A stretch of DNA of 6,763 nucleotides from Thermoplasmata archaeon (GTDB taxonomy: Archaea > Thermoplasmatota > Thermoplasmata > Thermoplasmatales > Thermoplasmataceae), in contig JAJZKS010000094.1 of the NCBI GenBank assembly GCA_021850835.1, positions 1 to 6,763 on the forward strand. The letters run 5' to 3'. A model generated the notes under the pieces. That model searched no databases, had not been told where the DNA came from, and saw nothing but the letters and a program-made list of their open reading frames with translations. Positions 6,207 through 6,763 of this stretch are shown one piece after another (position 1 is the stretch's first letter; each line of letters starts with the position of its first letter). The translations under genes were made by a program, and so were the position numbers.

Positions 6207-6763
6207 ATGGTTCTTTCCAGCGTTTATGTGATCCCACATGGGGATGAAATAATATCAAAGAAGAATGCTGAAGCAGCCAGGCTTAATTCCCTAATTTCCG
6301 ATCTTTCGTCCGGGGATACCTCAGATACAATGGTAATTCTCAGCCCTCATGGTTTGAGGATTTCAGATTCAGTTGCCGTCATAAACACAGAATGGCTTCA
6401 TGGCGACCTTGTCATCTCTGGCTTAAGGCTGAGAAGAAAATACAGGGTTCATAGAGACCTGGCCAATCAGATTGCCAACCTCATGGACGGATTCACCAGG
6501 TCCGCAACATTTATTACCACTGGCGGCCCAAAATCAGTATTTCCTTTAGATTTTGGCTCACTTATACCATTGAGCTTCTTCAGTCCCGAAAGGGTCGTGG
6601 CAATAGGCCAACCAAGGATTGCCAACAGGGAAAAGCTTGTGGAATTCGGAAAGCTATTAGGCAATGCGCTCATCAGTTTTCCGGGAAATGTTTCTGTAAT
6701 ATTCAGCGCAGACCAGGCTCATACACATGCATCAGATGGCCCATATGGATATTCACCTAAGGC
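6207..6763 (+). CDS. LigB-type (class III) extradiol dioxygenase homologue, 3'-truncated by window end
   Basis: The open frame runs from ATG 6207 to the window end without a stop (185 full codons). It matches the archaeal LigB/class III extradiol dioxygenase superfamily, which also contains MEMO. VYVIPHGDE places a metal-ligand His at 11, ILSPHG a second at 48, DFGSLIPLSFF at 115-125 matches the family's D-x-G-x2-x-PL loop, and SADQAHTHASDGPYGY at 167-182 carries His172, the position of the conserved SxDxxH histidine. True ring-cleaving enzymes usually have DHG where this protein has DFG (Phe116), so dioxygenase activity is doubtful and the natural substrate unknown. An in-frame ATG at 6150 would add 19 residues, but 6207 is preferred because the first beta strand begins right there, as is usual for the family. 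It is transcribed divergently from EF-1A. Any partner genes lie beyond the window. Confidence 0.86.
   Translation, partial: MVLSSVYVIPHGDEIISKKNAEAARLNSLISDLSSGDTSDTMVILSPHGLRISDSVAVINTEWLHGDLVISGLRLRRKYRVHRDLANQIANLMDGFTRSATFITTGGPKSVFPLDFGSLIPLSFFSPERVVAIGQPRIANREKLVEFGKLLGNALISFPGNVSVIFSADQAHTHASDGPYGYSPK

Noticed and set aside
6230..6245. Imperfect inverted repeat around ATCCC...GGGAT
   Set aside because: It encodes the conserved IPHGDE metal-ligand motif of the LigB homologue, so the symmetry is explained by coding constraint.
6467..6673. Minus-strand open frame (68 aa) inside the LigB homologue
   Set aside because: It lies wholly inside a recognisable coding frame on the other strand and has no family features.

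Overview
The window is archaeal and almost certainly from the order Thermoplasmatales (Thermoplasma/Ferroplasma-like acidophiles). The evidence is a 734-residue archaeal EF-2 with the diphthamide-site loop, a 424-residue EF-1A that closely resembles the Thermoplasma protein as I remember it, an archaeal-type uS10, archaeal BRE/TATA promoters, GGTGA Shine-Dalgarno sites in front of the translation genes and apparently leaderless starts elsewhere. The genus cannot be fixed from sequence reading alone.

Layout, left to right. On the + strand there is an unrecognised Cys-containing protein (1-531, possibly cut at its 5' end), then an OsmC-family peroxidase-like gene (620-1075) with its own promoter. 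It converges, with only 3 bp between stop codons, on a minus-strand gene for a zinc-ribbon PLP enzyme of the threonine synthase type (1079-2110). Upstream of that, still on the minus strand, lie EF-2 (2155-4359), ribosomal protein uS10 (4432-4746) and EF-1A (4757-6031). A 175-bp divergent intergenic region follows, then a + strand LigB-type extradiol dioxygenase homologue (6207 onward) that runs off the end of the window.

The core is a translation block read right to left. EF-1A and uS10 form a tight pair: the uS10 Shine-Dalgarno starts directly after the EF-1A stop, so they are probably cotranscribed and translationally coupled. A 72-bp gap with oligo-T runs and a BRE/TATA element then separates them from EF-2, so EF-2 probably has its own transcript. 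EF-1A delivers aminoacyl-tRNA, EF-2 drives translocation and uS10 is a small-subunit protein. The flanking metabolic and stress genes show no Shine-Dalgarno; two of them have TATA elements at the distance expected for leaderless mRNAs.

I saw no tRNA or rRNA gene, CRISPR array, insertion sequence, prophage or defence gene, and no convincing new multi-gene system. The items most worth a second look are small: a hairpin in the EF-1A leader, a perfect 12-bp palindrome just before the LigB-homologue start, the placement of EF-2 downstream of uS10, divergent active-site motifs in the PLP enzyme and LigB homologue, and the unidentified first gene.
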